The notes under the pieces were generated by a model. That model had not been told where the DNA came from and did not search any database. It saw only the letters and a list, made by a program, of their open reading frames with translations. From contig NW_002060960.1 in assembly GCF_000150275.1 (NCBI RefSeq), forward strand, positions 641,316-705,315: a DNA stretch of 64,000 nucleotides, given 5' to 3'. This DNA is from Trichoplax adhaerens. Lineage: Eukaryota; Placozoa; Uniplacotomia; Trichoplacea; Trichoplacidae. Below are positions 38,336 to 51,261 of this stretch, one piece after another. Position 1 is the stretch's first letter. Every line of letters starts with the position of its first letter. The translations under genes were made by a program, and so were the position numbers.

Positions 38336-41300
38336 ACGGTCTAATTTGTAAATAACAACAGTATTATTATCATACCTTACTAGGAGAAACATTTCGAACT
38401 GAGATGTTCCTTACATAGCTTTTCTATCAGTAAATATTTTTGAATCTCTTACTCATACTTGATCTTAATTTAAGCTCGTAGGTTGTCTAATTTAACTATT
38501 ATCAACTAGAACTTGAATCAGCTTACTGCTATCTGTCACATAATAACAATCAATATCAAATATGTAATGAACTATTACAAACAATATCCACGTTAAGGCA
38601 GTACTTATCTTACCTAGCACTACAAATATGGATATTCTCCATACTAGCCACTACTGTAATTATTAAACTATCCTAATGACAAGCCAACACCGTAACAAGG
38701 TATTAAAAGGAAAATGTCTATATCGATGCAACATTTACAAATCATTTCAATGTCAAATACGATATTTAATTTCAGCTACTATGTCATCGCATCTAATAGA
38801 TTGTCTTAAAGCGACTCTTCCTTTAAGATTTTCGTAATTAAAATATCTGGATGATTGAGAGATTAATCCGTTTAATAAATAACGTCAGCCATATCAAGCT
38901 ATGTAATTGTACGATATTTAGTAATTATAATTTATAAATAAGATTTCGTTGTGACCCTCGGAAAACATCTGACAGGTTATTATAGTATCATTTACACCAT
39001 GAGCAACCTCCGTTACGGGATTAAACGAATGACATTATCCAAGTATACAGCAAGTTACTAGAATTCTCTTATGCTATGAAAAAATAGCATTTGAGAAGAT
39101 GATAAATGGTAAACTAACTGTAATTAGGCGGTATTTAGTTTGCTAATATTACATCAGGAGGAGATTCGTAATAAGATGAAAATCGGTATGATAAATTAAA
39201 ATTCTTATATTATGCCAATGTGAATGCCCGTTTATTTTCCGGTAACCATACTTCACTGCTAATACCGTACAACATTTAGTGCTAAATAATATTCGATAGC
39301 TTGCAAAAAAAGATAATTTGAATATGAAGAATGTTAGCAGAGTGCTATTTCTTTTATAGAATCGTATCTTAAAGGTTAAGTAAATTATTGACTAAATTGA
39401 GTCAGAGCCGATACAAATAAATGCAACACTCATTATTGCCTAGCTTCTTGAAGAAAATTCGATTAATGGAGGGTGAACCTTATAGTCAGAGAATTACCTC
39501 AAACGAAGAATAGATTAGAGGCTAAGGTACTACTAAAATTGGGTTAGGTTTATGAAGTATAATAGATGGTTGGGTTGAGGAAAATGCGTAAAAGTATTAC
39601 TTGGATTTCAAAAGCGATATCATAACTCAGACCTCAATAGTACCTTTTTTAAAATTCTAAATTGTTAGCTCTATCTCTCTATGTGATGAGCTTGTTTTTC
39701 CACTTTCTTAATTACTGCAAAACTCACTAGACTTGAAATAATTAGAATTTCTGATATTATTATGATAGAGTCAAGAAGTTATATACAAGAAAAGTCTGAG
39801 CTATAGACAATTGGCTTCTTTACGGTTAGATTTCTTATTCCTGGGATGTATTATTTTTCATTCTGTCTCCTTATGTTTTCTTCCTTAAGGCTTCCCTAAT
39901 ACTATCGAGTCATAAAGTCTTTCAATTACCTTAATAATTAACGACCATTTATTTGAACGTATCTTGAACAGACAAAGGTCTGTCAAATCTCATATAACCG
40001 TTATTTCACCATTATATAACCTGTACTTAAAATGTCATCGGCTGTTTTGTGCTTCTTAGCATCCTGTATAATAAAGAGATCCTTTTTAGCAAGGTTATTG
40101 AATATAATTATTTCAGAGTTACCCTAGGGTGTATTTAGATTTCTATTGATATTTCCTTTTCTATTACCGGTATGCCATCGTTGTAGTAATGAAGCAAAAT
40201 TTCATTACTAATTGGTTTCTCTTGAAAAAGTTAAACTTCTATAAAAGGCTACATTACTACTAGCCAACGGTCAGTTTTGTCCACTCCGACATCGACCTAC
40301 TGTAAAACTCTAAATACTGACAATCTCCGATCAGCAAGAGGAACAGTAGCACAACTAATCTCTCTTAAACAAAATTAAACCCAAACTTTATTTAAAGTAA
40401 GCCAATTTATATTCAAAAACTCACGAACATTAGTTATCAGTACATAGATAATATTATAAAACTATGCTATAATCTATTTAAAAAAGGAAAAAAATTGCGG
40501 CTAAATTAACATCGGCACATTCCTAGAAATTAAGCCTTTGAAACTATGTTACAGTGCCTATACAGAAGTTACTACGTAATAGATAGGATGCTACATTGGA
40601 TGATAAAATATTTAAGAGAATTTTCTGCTGACAGTGTAGGATTTTTCCAATATCTCAATTGTCATAGATCTAATAGATAAGAAACGAACTCTATTTTGAC
40701 GTATATCTGCATTCTTTTGCAAGAACAGACAGAAAATGTCAATTGAATTAGGAGTAAACAAGTGATAATTTTCGGTGCATCATCAGATTAACGTAATTAT
40801 TTGAAGAAATAAAGTAGATTATCTATACCGTTCTTCATATTAATTTCCATCATGTTATCAGTTCATGCTTAATGAAAATAGAAATCTATACCAGTCTGCT
40901 GTATTATACAACATTCAAATTAAGATATTTCTGTGGACGTTAAATTAAACTGCAAGAGCTAAAAATTATTAATCTTCGTTAGACATTAATGAGCCAAGTA
41001 TGTACGAACTGAAGTAATCATAGCAAAAATAGCGAATGCAACCTAGATAATAACGTTATTAACAATGACCTAGCACAAAAGGAAGGGTACGCTAATGAGT
41101 TTCAGTATATTTTCATATATTTTTATAAAAGCGGAACTAAACTTATGAGCGGAGGAATAGGATATAAAACCTAATTAAAAGCTAAACTAATTTATAGCAA
41201 TAATCATTGCCAGAAATGTTCATTAAACGTAGTCTCACTGATTAAAATTACACAGCCTTCATCTATCATATATCCTATGCAATTAAATTGCAGTTGCTAT

Positions 41301-41711
41301 ATGTTGTCATTAAAAAATAAAATACAGTGTTGCGGAAATTATTTCTATTAGTGATACAAAGTTTGGACGTTGGCCAACGAAAATCAGTGAAGCCTGTAAA
41401 ATCCTAGTCTACCCAAAGCCGACAAGTCATAGTATAAAATAGCTTTTATTGATTAGTTAATAAAAATTATTCATGATAAATTATCGCTGATACGAAGGTA
41501 AATATATTATGTCCAATTATCAAGAAAATAAATTTTCTTTACGTGCAAATTATTTTCACCTTACGTTTGACATATGCTTTTATACTCGTCAAGTTTACAG
41601 TCTCCCTAACTATATGTAGCTTTAATGCACAACAGTTGTGTCATGGAGTGATTTCCTTGATACTGTAATGATTTTATTTACCATTAGTTGCTAATTAATA
41701 GTATCAAAAAC

Positions 41712-41945
41712 CATATAAAGCTGAACAGTAATTTAGCAGTTCAGTTCCACAGTAGCTGCTGCACAGAGAAGTACCCACCTTAGCCTAACAAAATTAATTT
41801 ACTATTTCTACTAAAACTGCTTTATACTTGTGTGGTTGTATCTTACTGTAGATCTCCATCAGTGAATGGGAAATATAACTATTCTAGTAGACTAGTATCG
41901 CTCACGTTACAAAAAAAAGTTTGTTAAAGAAATTGTGACAAATTG
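41712..41945 (+). ncRNA. TATA-led structured element, family member C, with TCAGTT initiator
   Basis: TATAAA (41714-41719) is followed exactly 27 nt later by TCAGTT (41741), a textbook core-promoter arrangement. Further on are CTTGTGTGGTTG, CACGTTAC (41903-41910) and a hairpin TTTGT (41920-41924) with ACAAA (41938-41942) whose 3' strand contains TTGTGACA, as in the other family members. The upstream TTTAACGT partner block is not conserved here. No open frame. Confidence 0.3.
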
Positions 41946-44089
41946 ATACGTAAGCAATCCTTAATTTAGGATTAGGTAGATTCAAACAGTAATGCCAACT
42001 ACATTAATCAGATTGTGTCGATCACCTCGGGCGAGTTTAAGATTGAATGTATAGCTTCTAAGTTTATATGAAATATCTCTGCAGGAAAGCCTAATATATA
42101 TTTGTTAAACAGCGATAAGGAATTGGAGCTGTAAATTTAATAGGAATAGACTGTATTCTTACAATGGAGATATTTTTAGTGCATTAATTTGGCTAATTTT
42201 TAAAGGACAAGGTAGCCTACATGATTAAGCTGGTTTTAAATCCCTTTATTTATGTTAATTGTAGCCTGCTAATAATAAATTAGATTGCGATTTTTTTGCT
42301 AGATTGCAGGCCTCATAGCTATAAGTCTTAATTATATTTACATTCGAAACATCGAGTGATTAGTATTTCAATTTATAATAATGCGAATCCAAAAATGTAC
42401 TCTCAACCTATGCCACAAGTTAGGACTATTCTTAGCCTGTACTACCTATATTCTCATATAATATCAATAATTAAAAATTGAAGCAGGCACTTTCATTTTT
42501 ATAATAAATTTGAAGGGTGATACTGGTGTATTCTCTATTTCATTTGAAATGTTCAATTTTCCTAAGAATGACAATTTTTTACGCATTGAGGTCATGACTT
42601 CTTTCTCCTGTCATATGATAATTTAAAGAGGCAATCAATATAGCTTAGGAAGATAGCCTTGACAGCACGTTACTATTTCTGTCAGTTACATAAGTCTGGG
42701 TAGCTGTAGATCATAGAGATGGGGGCTGTTAAAATCCGGTATACGGAATGAATGTAATAAAGTAGGCGTGTAAAATAGCAGATACTATTAAATACAGTGA
42801 TGATATCATGATTACGTTACAGGGATTGTCTGAAATGATGAGATCTGGTATTCAGAAATAATATCATTACAAATCGATATAAATACAAATAATTACACTT
42901 GATAACGAATGATTTTATCTGATTTTGTTTCAATTTGAAGTTCTGACCATAATAAAAAAAATACTCCATAAATTGAGAACGAATTAGACTTCATGGAGCG
43001 TGTACATTAAAAGTTGCAATTACTGCAGTTAACGGATATAATATTGTGGAGGATCAATTCTGATAGCTTCCAATGTGTATAATTTGATCTTGGCAGCTAA
43101 AATTGTTATTTAGAATAAGGAGTGTAAGTTTCAATTTTAACTTCATATTGTATCAATCGGGAAGTTGGATTCTTGCCTTATTATTAAGAGTTCTGAAAAT
43201 AGTTGTCATTACGAGAATTGAAGAATTATTAATTATCAGGATTAATTTTAATTCACAGAAATTCTTTCTAGAAATGCATAATTGAAGTGACGCTCAGGAA
43301 ATCGATTTTAAGACCGGAATCAGAGCATTCATTTACTATTCTTCAATATTATAATCATGCCCCAGTATTTATATAGTCATTTATTTATTTAATCAAACGA
43401 ATTTAACTCCATGCTAGGTCTTAGAACAGCTGGCACTTGTGCTAATTTGTAATTTACTATCTATAATGTTAATAAGAATATTGTTATGGTAAGATTAATG
43501 ACAAAAATAATACTATTTTTTATAATCTAAGTAACCATAATATTATTTGTATATTTAGTTATATATGATGCACGTGATCTGATAATATTTCCATCTTAAG
43601 AAAATAGGGAAGAGGGATAATTTGGGAGTCAGTTGTTAACAAATTCATTATAGAAGAATAAAAGCTAAAAATACGGAGATTTATCCGCTAGCACCCGGAA
43701 TTAAATGAAGTTCTGGACATTTAATTAAAATGGTAAAGCTTGGCCTTGTGGAAATTAATGACGTCTGAAGGTCTGTACAATTGAGAATTCATATATTGTA
43801 TTAAAAGTATCGCTACAATGTATATTACATTCTATTTTGCTTGCTTTAATAATAAAATAAATCGATATTATGTTAAAATTCGGATGGTAATAAATATAAA
43901 GGAGAGTCAATCAATCAAGCTATGCACAATATATACCGTATGCACAATTTTAGCTTAAATCTAAAATTATCTCCTTTATAACATGCTGTATATTAGAATG
44001 ATTGCATTCATGGTTTTATTTTAGATTTAATCGTTAAGATTCTTCTTGCTAGGCTGAAAATGATCCTAATGATAACCATTGTGGCAGTC

Positions 44090-44665
44090 TTCAAGGCAAT
44101 TGAAATTTGAATTCGTGCTATTTAATGATACTTATATTGAGGCAGAAGAATTTTTTCACTGTTCAGACAAATTTTGGGTAGTTTCAAATTAATCTAGAAA
44201 GGTTGAATTGATTCATAGTGCCATGAAAATCTATCTTGATATTGGCAATTTAATTGATATTGAAACTGCTGAAGTTAGTAAACTCAACTTAATGCAGATC
44301 CGAAGAAAATATATCGTCTAGAAGACTGACAAATGTTGAAAGGGCAACTGAATGTTAAAATACTACAATTCATAAGGTAACTAAAATTTAAATTCGTACA
44401 GTTTAATGATACTTATATTGATACAGATGAATTTTTATTCCGTTAAACCAAATATTTGATAATTCAAGATAATCTTCAAAGATTTCATTGATTAATTTTC
44501 AACATTGATTCATAATAGCATGATAAGCTATTTTGATATTAGTAATTTAATTATTATTGCAATTGGTAATATGACTACTGAAGTTAGTAAATTCAACTCA
44601 ATACAGATCTAAAGAGGTTATATCATATTGAAGACTCGTAGACGTTGTGAGGGCAGCAGAATGAT
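44090..44665. repeat. Direct duplication, two copies of ~281 bp
   Basis: TTTAATGATACTTATATTGA occurs at 44121 and at about 44402. The copies continue in parallel through GATTCATA(G/A)T, GCTGAAGTTAGTAAA(C/T)TCAAC and GTTG(A/T) blocks to about 44360 and 44665. Divergence is substantial. Confidence 0.75.
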
Positions 44666-45607
44666 AGATTATCTTAATTCAACTTTTTAGAAGAGTAATA
44701 TCCAGACTGCTGATTTATTAGAAATCTAGCGCGACTAATAGAATATAACTATATAAAACTAGTAGAACTCAAGCTCATTAAGCTTCATTTGCTTTAGGTA
44801 GCTGTATTTTTTAGGTTCGAATAATCTATAGTGATCCATTTTTCAACAAATCAAAAGCAAATTTCTTAACGAGTCTGACATATACTTTAAAAGTTTCACA
44901 TTATACCGTTGTATTAGGTTACGCTAAGTAAAGTATTAATTTTAATACTGGGCTATCGTTATCGAGAAATTGGAGCAATTTCATGAGTAAATCTTCAATT
45001 ACAAAACCTATGACTGTTGTCAAACAATAATAACATCAATTTGACAGAATGAGATCTCCAATATATGCATATTGCTAGTTTGGCCTTCACTCTGATAAAA
45101 TGTAATTACAGAGAAATGGCTTTGCTCTTTATGATTTATTCCAATAAAATTTTATCGTGAATTCATTATCGTATGGAATAATCTTGTAGAATATATAGAG
45201 ATAATTAATAATAAAAATTTGATATAAAACGTTTATATCTGGTTGTAATGTAACTTAGTATTGTGATTGTAGACTGTTAGCCATGTGTAGTATAATGTAC
45301 GGTAGATATTTATCCTAAGAGATATTTGGTAGCTGTAACTATAGACAGTAGTGGTGTAGACTCTATGCTAGAGTACAGATGACTATATACAGTAAGCTGT
45401 TGAGTTACTAATATGACTATAGGTAAAAATAGAACTGTAAATCATTTATTAGGATATGGTTAATTCATTGTACTTTGGCTGGTATGAATAATGTCTACGT
45501 AAGTACTGTAGTCGTATCCATATTGGATTAATGATGGTCCGCGGTAGAATAGTCTTACTAAGAATAATTTAACTATGTGTAAAATAAGGTAAAAGGTTGC
45601 CATGCGG

Positions 45608-45760
45608 ATTGTAGCTGCGAATGCTACGGAAAGTATAAAAGCATGCAACTTTAGATTATTCTGTTAGTTCGTTGTAGAAGTCTTTAGAATTAGTATTCGG
45701 CTAGAGTAGAGCTGTGTAGTTAATCTTTGTATAAGATTGAATAAAGCCCTTATTTTTCTA
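45608..45760 (+). promoter_or_regulatory. Possible TATA/initiator module, weak member of the same family
   Basis: TATAAAA (45634-45640) with TTAGTT 30 nt downstream (45664). Then AAGTCTTTAGAATTAGT and GGCTAGAGTAGAGC resemble AAGTCTTTGTGTAGTCTGCT...GTAGAGC in the 24.3-kb element. The preceding TAGCTGC is shared with the 56.2-kb member. The diagnostic hairpin is not found at the expected distance. It lies 4.3 kb before the GPCR at 49909. Confidence 0.2.
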
Positions 45761-48659
45761 AAATTTGGAATTTCGTGATTGGTATATATCACACTGGTTA
45801 ACAATCTGATATCAATATCACTTAAGGCACACTACTTATATATCGTACATAATTAGTATAGTCCTAACGAAAATCAAAACTATCTGTTAGTATATACTGA
45901 AAATGATGAATATCTGAGTCAATAATTGAATTAATTCTTTATCGCTCTCACATACTGATTCATGCCGTTTATTACGTTATTGTAAACATCTAGATGTGAT
46001 TTCTATTCCAATTTATGAAATGAACGGATTTATTAATTCTAGTAAAGCTGATTAAATATTACATCAAGACACCTGATTATAATGGTGATATTTGATCATG
46101 AACTATAAAATTGGATAGAAGGTTATATCAAAGCTTAAATATTCAGCATTAATTGCGTCATTTCAATATGAATATAGACCAATGAAGTAGTTTATGATAG
46201 CTGCAGAAAATTAGTTTCTTACCATTCAAGCTCCAGAGTAAATGATTATTTATAAGAATGCAATAATTTTGTAGATTAAATTCTGACTTTATAAACTGTT
46301 GTTTATTAGAGTGCTAAAATGATCTTTTACGAAAGATATCCTATCTTGACTATACTATGTTAATAACATGATTGATTTTACTAATAATTATATAATTAGA
46401 AAAAACTTGCTGAAATTTTTTGTCTATAAAAGGCATTTGATCGTTTAATTTTGGTATCGGGAGCAAATTATTTCATTACAGTTTCAGAATAGGGTTTAAT
46501 CTCCACATACACACACTGTGGAGATTGGTAGAAATTTTTCTGTTACTAACTTGGAAAATAGCTAATTTTTGAAAGCTATTGTCTGTAAGTAATTAAGAGA
46601 AGAATTGAGTGATATTGATCTCAGCGACAATATACTAACAGTGTGGTAATAGCTATTCATTAACTCAATTTTAAATAAAATATTACAGCAACTGAATACC
46701 AAGTATTTATAGCATAGAGATTCTTATTAATCTTCCAAAACATTTACTCCGTAAAATATCTTCAATTTGACACTAGCATTTCAAAAGAAGCACCCTTTCT
46801 TTTTTACTTCCTCAAATTTTATATATACCCAGTATTGTTCATTGCGAGCTCGAAAGTAAAAGTCTCTGAAAATGAAAGTAATCTTTCTTAACTACTTTGA
46901 GATTAATTTTTACTTCATTTGGTTATCAACTTTCTAGTCAATAACCTTATTTTAAAAAGCGTGAATAGATACGAGAACTTCTCAAAAGGATATTGATGAT
47001 AGGATAACAAATAGATTATAATTCGTAAAAGAAAAAATTTGGCTGATATTATAATAACGGCCATAATTGTAGCCAAAAATGTAATAAAGCAGAAACCTAA
47101 GCGATAGTTCAATTCTTAGGCCTAAATTAATCAGTATTTTACCACAATCTTATAAAAATCGAATTTTGGAAGATAATGCTTCTAAATGTCACCCACTGAC
47201 CTTCAAGATAATGTACTACTGTAATTCTTGTATTTTTAGAAGACAAATCTGGCTATTTATCTAATGCCTAATGTGGCTTTTACGACAAATTAGTGCATTG
47301 CAGTAAGTAGTCTTTCACGACCCATACCATATGAACCATGGCAACAACGAAAAGTAGGCTTTATCGCTGTTAACTAAGATATTGATTTTAATTGATCTTA
47401 AATAGTTAAATGGCAGATATTAAGAGAAATCATAAAATTCTTATTATTTAGAACAGTTCACTGAAAAATAACCATTACACCCACTGGAAATCAATTAATG
47501 CAGTATATAAAATTAGAAGTTCCTCAATAAATTTTAGGAGACTTTGCTAGCTAAGGCTAATGTAATTTTTATTGTTAGTTACCGATTTGCAAAATTGTTT
47601 GTATCATAATAAGGAGTAGTAGGTCCTAATTAAATCTTTAGACGGGAGTCTTAAGTTGTGTGATTATAGTAATTATTTACAAAATTTTAAATATTATTTT
47701 CTTCAGGGGGTCTTATCAGATGTATACTCATAATAAAATCATGTTCATATTAGAGAACCAACTACTACCCTATGCATAAAACGATATTACTGTCTTAGGC
47801 CCTGTCAATTCTAACAAAGATACTAAATCACTTACTTAATTTTGATTTTAAAATATCGGCTTAGCCGAGAAATAGTTATTTAATAAAGTTTTCTATAAAG
47901 TATAAAATTTATGATAAACTTATTATTTATTTATTCCTAGTTCTATATCTATAGAATAGACCTTTAAGGTTATAGATGCCGACACAATCTTATATTTTAA
48001 ACTTTACACATCAATCGCAGCAAAAATATGAGACCATTGAATTAAAGATATAGCTACTAGTTTCAACGCTAAGATTTAGTTAATTTTCACACTCATATCA
48101 ATATAACTTAAGCAAACTAATTTCCTGAAAAGTTATTATAGTCGATTGTGAATTACTTCATTAATTATATCATAATACACGTACATTACCTATTTAATTA
48201 GTAAATTCTCGGAATATTCGAGACCAATTAGCAGACGGATACATGAAATAATAGTAGTACAGGTTGCTGAAAATCGAATCTCTTATAATGATAAATGGTC
48301 TGTTTAGTGAATAGATTACTAAGCCAAAAGGTATCGGTACGTATTATATTTTTTAATTTCTTGCATTGATCGTAGCCATAACATGAAATCATTTAATTAA
48401 AGTTTTAGCTGATAGTTTAAATGGCAAGCTCTAAAAGACATACCCTTTGGAGTTAAAATAGCATTTCACAGTATACAATATATAAGAAACGAGAGAGTTG
48501 AATTTTTAACTTTACATTAACTATTGCAATTTCTTTTTTCAATCAACGTAATTTACAAGAAAAATACCTCTAAATTTCAATCATGACCAAACGCGTAAAG
48601 GACTACGAAAGTGTAATATGTATAAAATTAATTGACCTTATAGTATTAAAAGTATCAAA

Positions 48660-49480
48660 AAGAGAGTACATCCTTTTATCTTCCCTACTTCTTCAGTACT
48701 AACTCCTGACTACGCTATATTTTGTATGCTTTGTAGAGCAATTAAATTATCCAATAAATACTATAAATGATCAATCTAAAATATTTTTAATTAATCTGGC
48801 TGTTAATCGCATGAGCTCAGGAAAATTTTGTTATAGATTCTCTAATATTAAGAAAGCGTAAGATCATCAGCTTAAGCAATCCGTAAACAGCCTAAAACTG
48901 AGATTAATCAATATTCACAATTTAGAACCCAGATAAATGAACGAATTTATTTGTATGCTAAGTGCGAAAATAACTTAATTTTCACTTCAATTCAAAAAAT
49001 TAGTTGTTATTATAAGTGTACATGTACGACTGTAGCGAAGTGATGTTAAGTCATATTGATACTGATACTAAGTTCTACGACCTTAACTAGAACCTAACGC
49101 AATAAGGTGAGTTATTACATCGACGTATACATAATAATACATATATATATTCTCTACTTCTTTATTACAAGCTTCAAACTGCGCTATTTTTGTACGCTTT
49201 GAAGAGGAATTGATGTTATCAAATAATAAAAGATCAATTCAAAGTGCCGTACTTTTTAGTGAAATATTTGTTAATCGCACATGTTCAGAAATATTTTATC
49301 ATGGACTCTTTGACATTAATAAGTTAATAATGAATCCAAAATGTAACTCAAAGTGAATCAGTCTACGATTATTAGCTAAAGCAATCCAAGTAGCATACAA
49401 TTGAAACAGATCAATATCTACATAATAGGACCTAGATAAATAATGGAAATCACTTTATGCTATGTGAGAAAGTAATATAA
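48660..49480. repeat. Diverged direct duplication, two copies offset by ~470 bp
   Basis: Copy 1 (about 48665-48975) and copy 2 (about 49140-49470) share CTACTTCTT, ACT(A/G)CGCTAT...TGTA(T/C)GCTTTG, TTAATCGCA(C)ATG and AGCAATCC(G/A)(A)TA blocks. A final ACC(T/C)AGATAAAT block occurs in both. Copy 2 ends about 440 bp before the GPCR start. Confidence 0.7.
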
Positions 49481-49908
49481 TTTCTTTTGTAATTCATAAA
49501 AATTTGCTAGTATTATTAGCGCATTTTTCTGTCCTATTTTTGTCAACAATATTACTAATTTATCTACTGTATACAATTTATAATGTTAACGATGCCATTT
49601 CATGACAGAAAATTTCTAACTTTAACCTTAACTATATTTGATTAAAATTATCTAATTTTTATTCTTCTCTTAGGTATATATGTTATATAAACCTTGAAAT
49701 GTATTACTGAAAAGGATTTAACTAGCACTCTACAAGAATTTATTTCCAGAAAGTAGATAAAGGTAGAAAAGACTATATGGAAATTAGCTCTTTCAGTCAT
49801 TGATTTACCATTATAGCATCAATATTGCAAAACCATTCTATTCCAATCTGTGATGCAGGGTCATTGTAATTGATAGCTTATATAACTATTTCTGCAAATA
49901 CTGAAGAT

Positions 49909-51261
49909 ATGAATTTCGTAAGTCATATGTCATCCTTTTCAAGCCCATTTTCTACACCTAGTTACAATTCTACAATCAATCCTGGCGTAAATCATTGCGG
50001 ATATCCAGATCATCATCGTTTTAATCCCGAACAAAATTCTGAAACACTCCACTTTAACTCTTACAGCGCTATTATATCATGGATTACAATTGGAATTTAT
50101 ATCTGGAGTTTAATTTCGAATTCAATGATTGCCGCAACAATCTTAGCGCGAAAGCAGCTACACTCATTATCATTTTATCAAATTCTTAATATTTCATTAA
50201 CTGGTATCGTTTTTAATTTGTCGGCTCTATCGACTGAATTTATTAATTACCTCGTCCTCTCCGTACATCGTACAACTTTCACACCGCTTTCCATTTTGCC
50301 GGGAAATTTAACGCAACAAACATTTCCTAATACTAGCTACGCTGTATTACACTCCAATACAATATTTTCTGCAAATAATGAAGATCATATAAAGTATTCC
50401 AGTTTTCCAGTATGTCAAATGCTGATCGGAATCATTTTTACGAGTATCAATGCGGGCACATTTATCCTAGTAGCTATTGGTATACACCATTATTTTGCTG
50501 TTTATAGAAGTGTTCGTCAAAATATCAGTACAAAGCGATATATCTTGATAACGGTTGCTATTTGGCTTTTTGCTACAGGATTTTGTATCCCTTACGCATG
50601 GCTGACCATTAAAACTTACTACAATACGTCAACTAGCCGTATTTGTGCTTTTACTAGCTCTAATAGAAGTCAGCTTATTCTTGCTTATACTATTGTTTTT
50701 ATTGCTATTACGTCTCTCTTTCCTTACGTAGTTATGTGCGTATGTTATTCCATTGTCATTTATAAACTTTACTATGGTGTCCAAATACGTCTACGAAAGC
50801 CCAATTTTTTCTGGAACGTCAGTAATTCTGAACATGACTACCAATATGATCGTAAAGTAAAAGCAGGCATTCGTCTAATAATTATTATAACGTTACTGTA
50901 TATGTTGTGCTTGTCACCGTATTCCGTTGGGCTAGTTCTTGCTGCAGCCACTCACTTTCATCCGACTTCTTCCTTTACAAGTAGAAATGGTAATATTACT
51001 GCTTTTATTCCATTCGATAATACTGAAAGTGAAAATGTATCAGTAATTTATGGCACAAATATTGGTATTTTATTTGGTATCGCCATCGTTTGTTTGTCTG
51101 TCTTATTTGCTTTCACTCCAGTTGCTTACCTTATTTGTAATCAAAGATTACAAAAAGAATTTATTCACGGTCTATTATGCCGTTCATATATACAACAGCG
51201 TAGAAATAAAGTGACTGCTTTTAGTATTAGGAGCAGACAAAATCCTAAAGTAGGTCCATGA
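49909..51261 (+). CDS. Rhodopsin-like (class A) GPCR, intronless, HHY and TPVAY in place of DRY and NPxxY
   Basis: 450 aa from ATG 49909; the open frame continues 13 codons upstream without a Met, and ATG 49927 is an alternative start. A GATGCAG acceptor-like site at 49853-49859 could join a 5' non-coding exon. Seven helices: Asn71 is 1.50 (ISNS). Cys169 tops TM3, which places 3.49-3.51 at His193-His194-Tyr195 instead of Asp-Arg-Tyr. TM4 Trp is in AIWLFA, EL2 has a Cys (RICAF), TM6 has LSP rather than CWxP, and TM7 ends FTPVAYLICNQRLQKEF, with Thr replacing the Asn of NPxxY. The long N terminus and the TM2-TM3 segment carry several N-glycosylation sequons. Close paralogue of the gene at 57508 (shared RKQLH, ISTKRY/IDIKRL, CYS(I/F)VI(Y/F)KL, NQRL(Q/R)KEF). 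Ligand unknown. Confidence 0.86.
   Translation: MNFVSHMSSFSSPFSTPSYNSTINPGVNHCGYPDHHRFNPEQNSETLHFNSYSAIISWITIGIYIWSLISNSMIAATILARKQLHSLSFYQILNISLTGIVFNLSALSTEFINYLVLSVHRTTFTPLSILPGNLTQQTFPNTSYAVLHSNTIFSANNEDHIKYSSFPVCQMLIGIIFTSINAGTFILVAIGIHHYFAVYRSVRQNISTKRYILITVAIWLFATGFCIPYAWLTIKTYYNTSTSRICAFTSSNRSQLILAYTIVFIAITSLFPYVVMCVCYSIVIYKLYYGVQIRLRKPNFFWNVSNSEHDYQYDRKVKAGIRLIIIITLLYMLCLSPYSVGLVLAAATHFHPTSSFTSRNGNITAFIPFDNTESENVSVIYGTNIGILFGIAIVCLSVLFAFTPVAYLICNQRLQKEFIHGLLCRSYIQQRRNKVTAFSIRSRQNPKVGP

Larger units (their letters stand above)
30665..49908. other. 19-kb intergenic block
   Basis: No gene that I can support. Open frames at 35983-36237 (-), 43103-43285 (+), 45460-45648 (-) and 46915-47112 (-) are hydrophobic AT-driven frames without family motifs. 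The block holds direct duplications (35660-35900, 44090-44665, 48660-49480) and two or three members of the TATA-led structured family (38143-38335, 41712-41945, weak at 45634). Small hairpins are at 46501-46524 (CTCCACA...TGTGGAG), with a 12-bp palindrome AATAACGTTATT near 41050. Confidence 0.5.

Noticed and set aside
40200-40345. Minus-strand signal-peptide-like run (VLLFLLLIGDC) with ~29 codons
   Set aside because: Too short, no ATG in good position, no following exon; probably chance.
46915-47112. 65-codon hydrophobic minus-strand frame
   Set aside because: Composition expected from AT-rich DNA read in one frame; no homology recognised.
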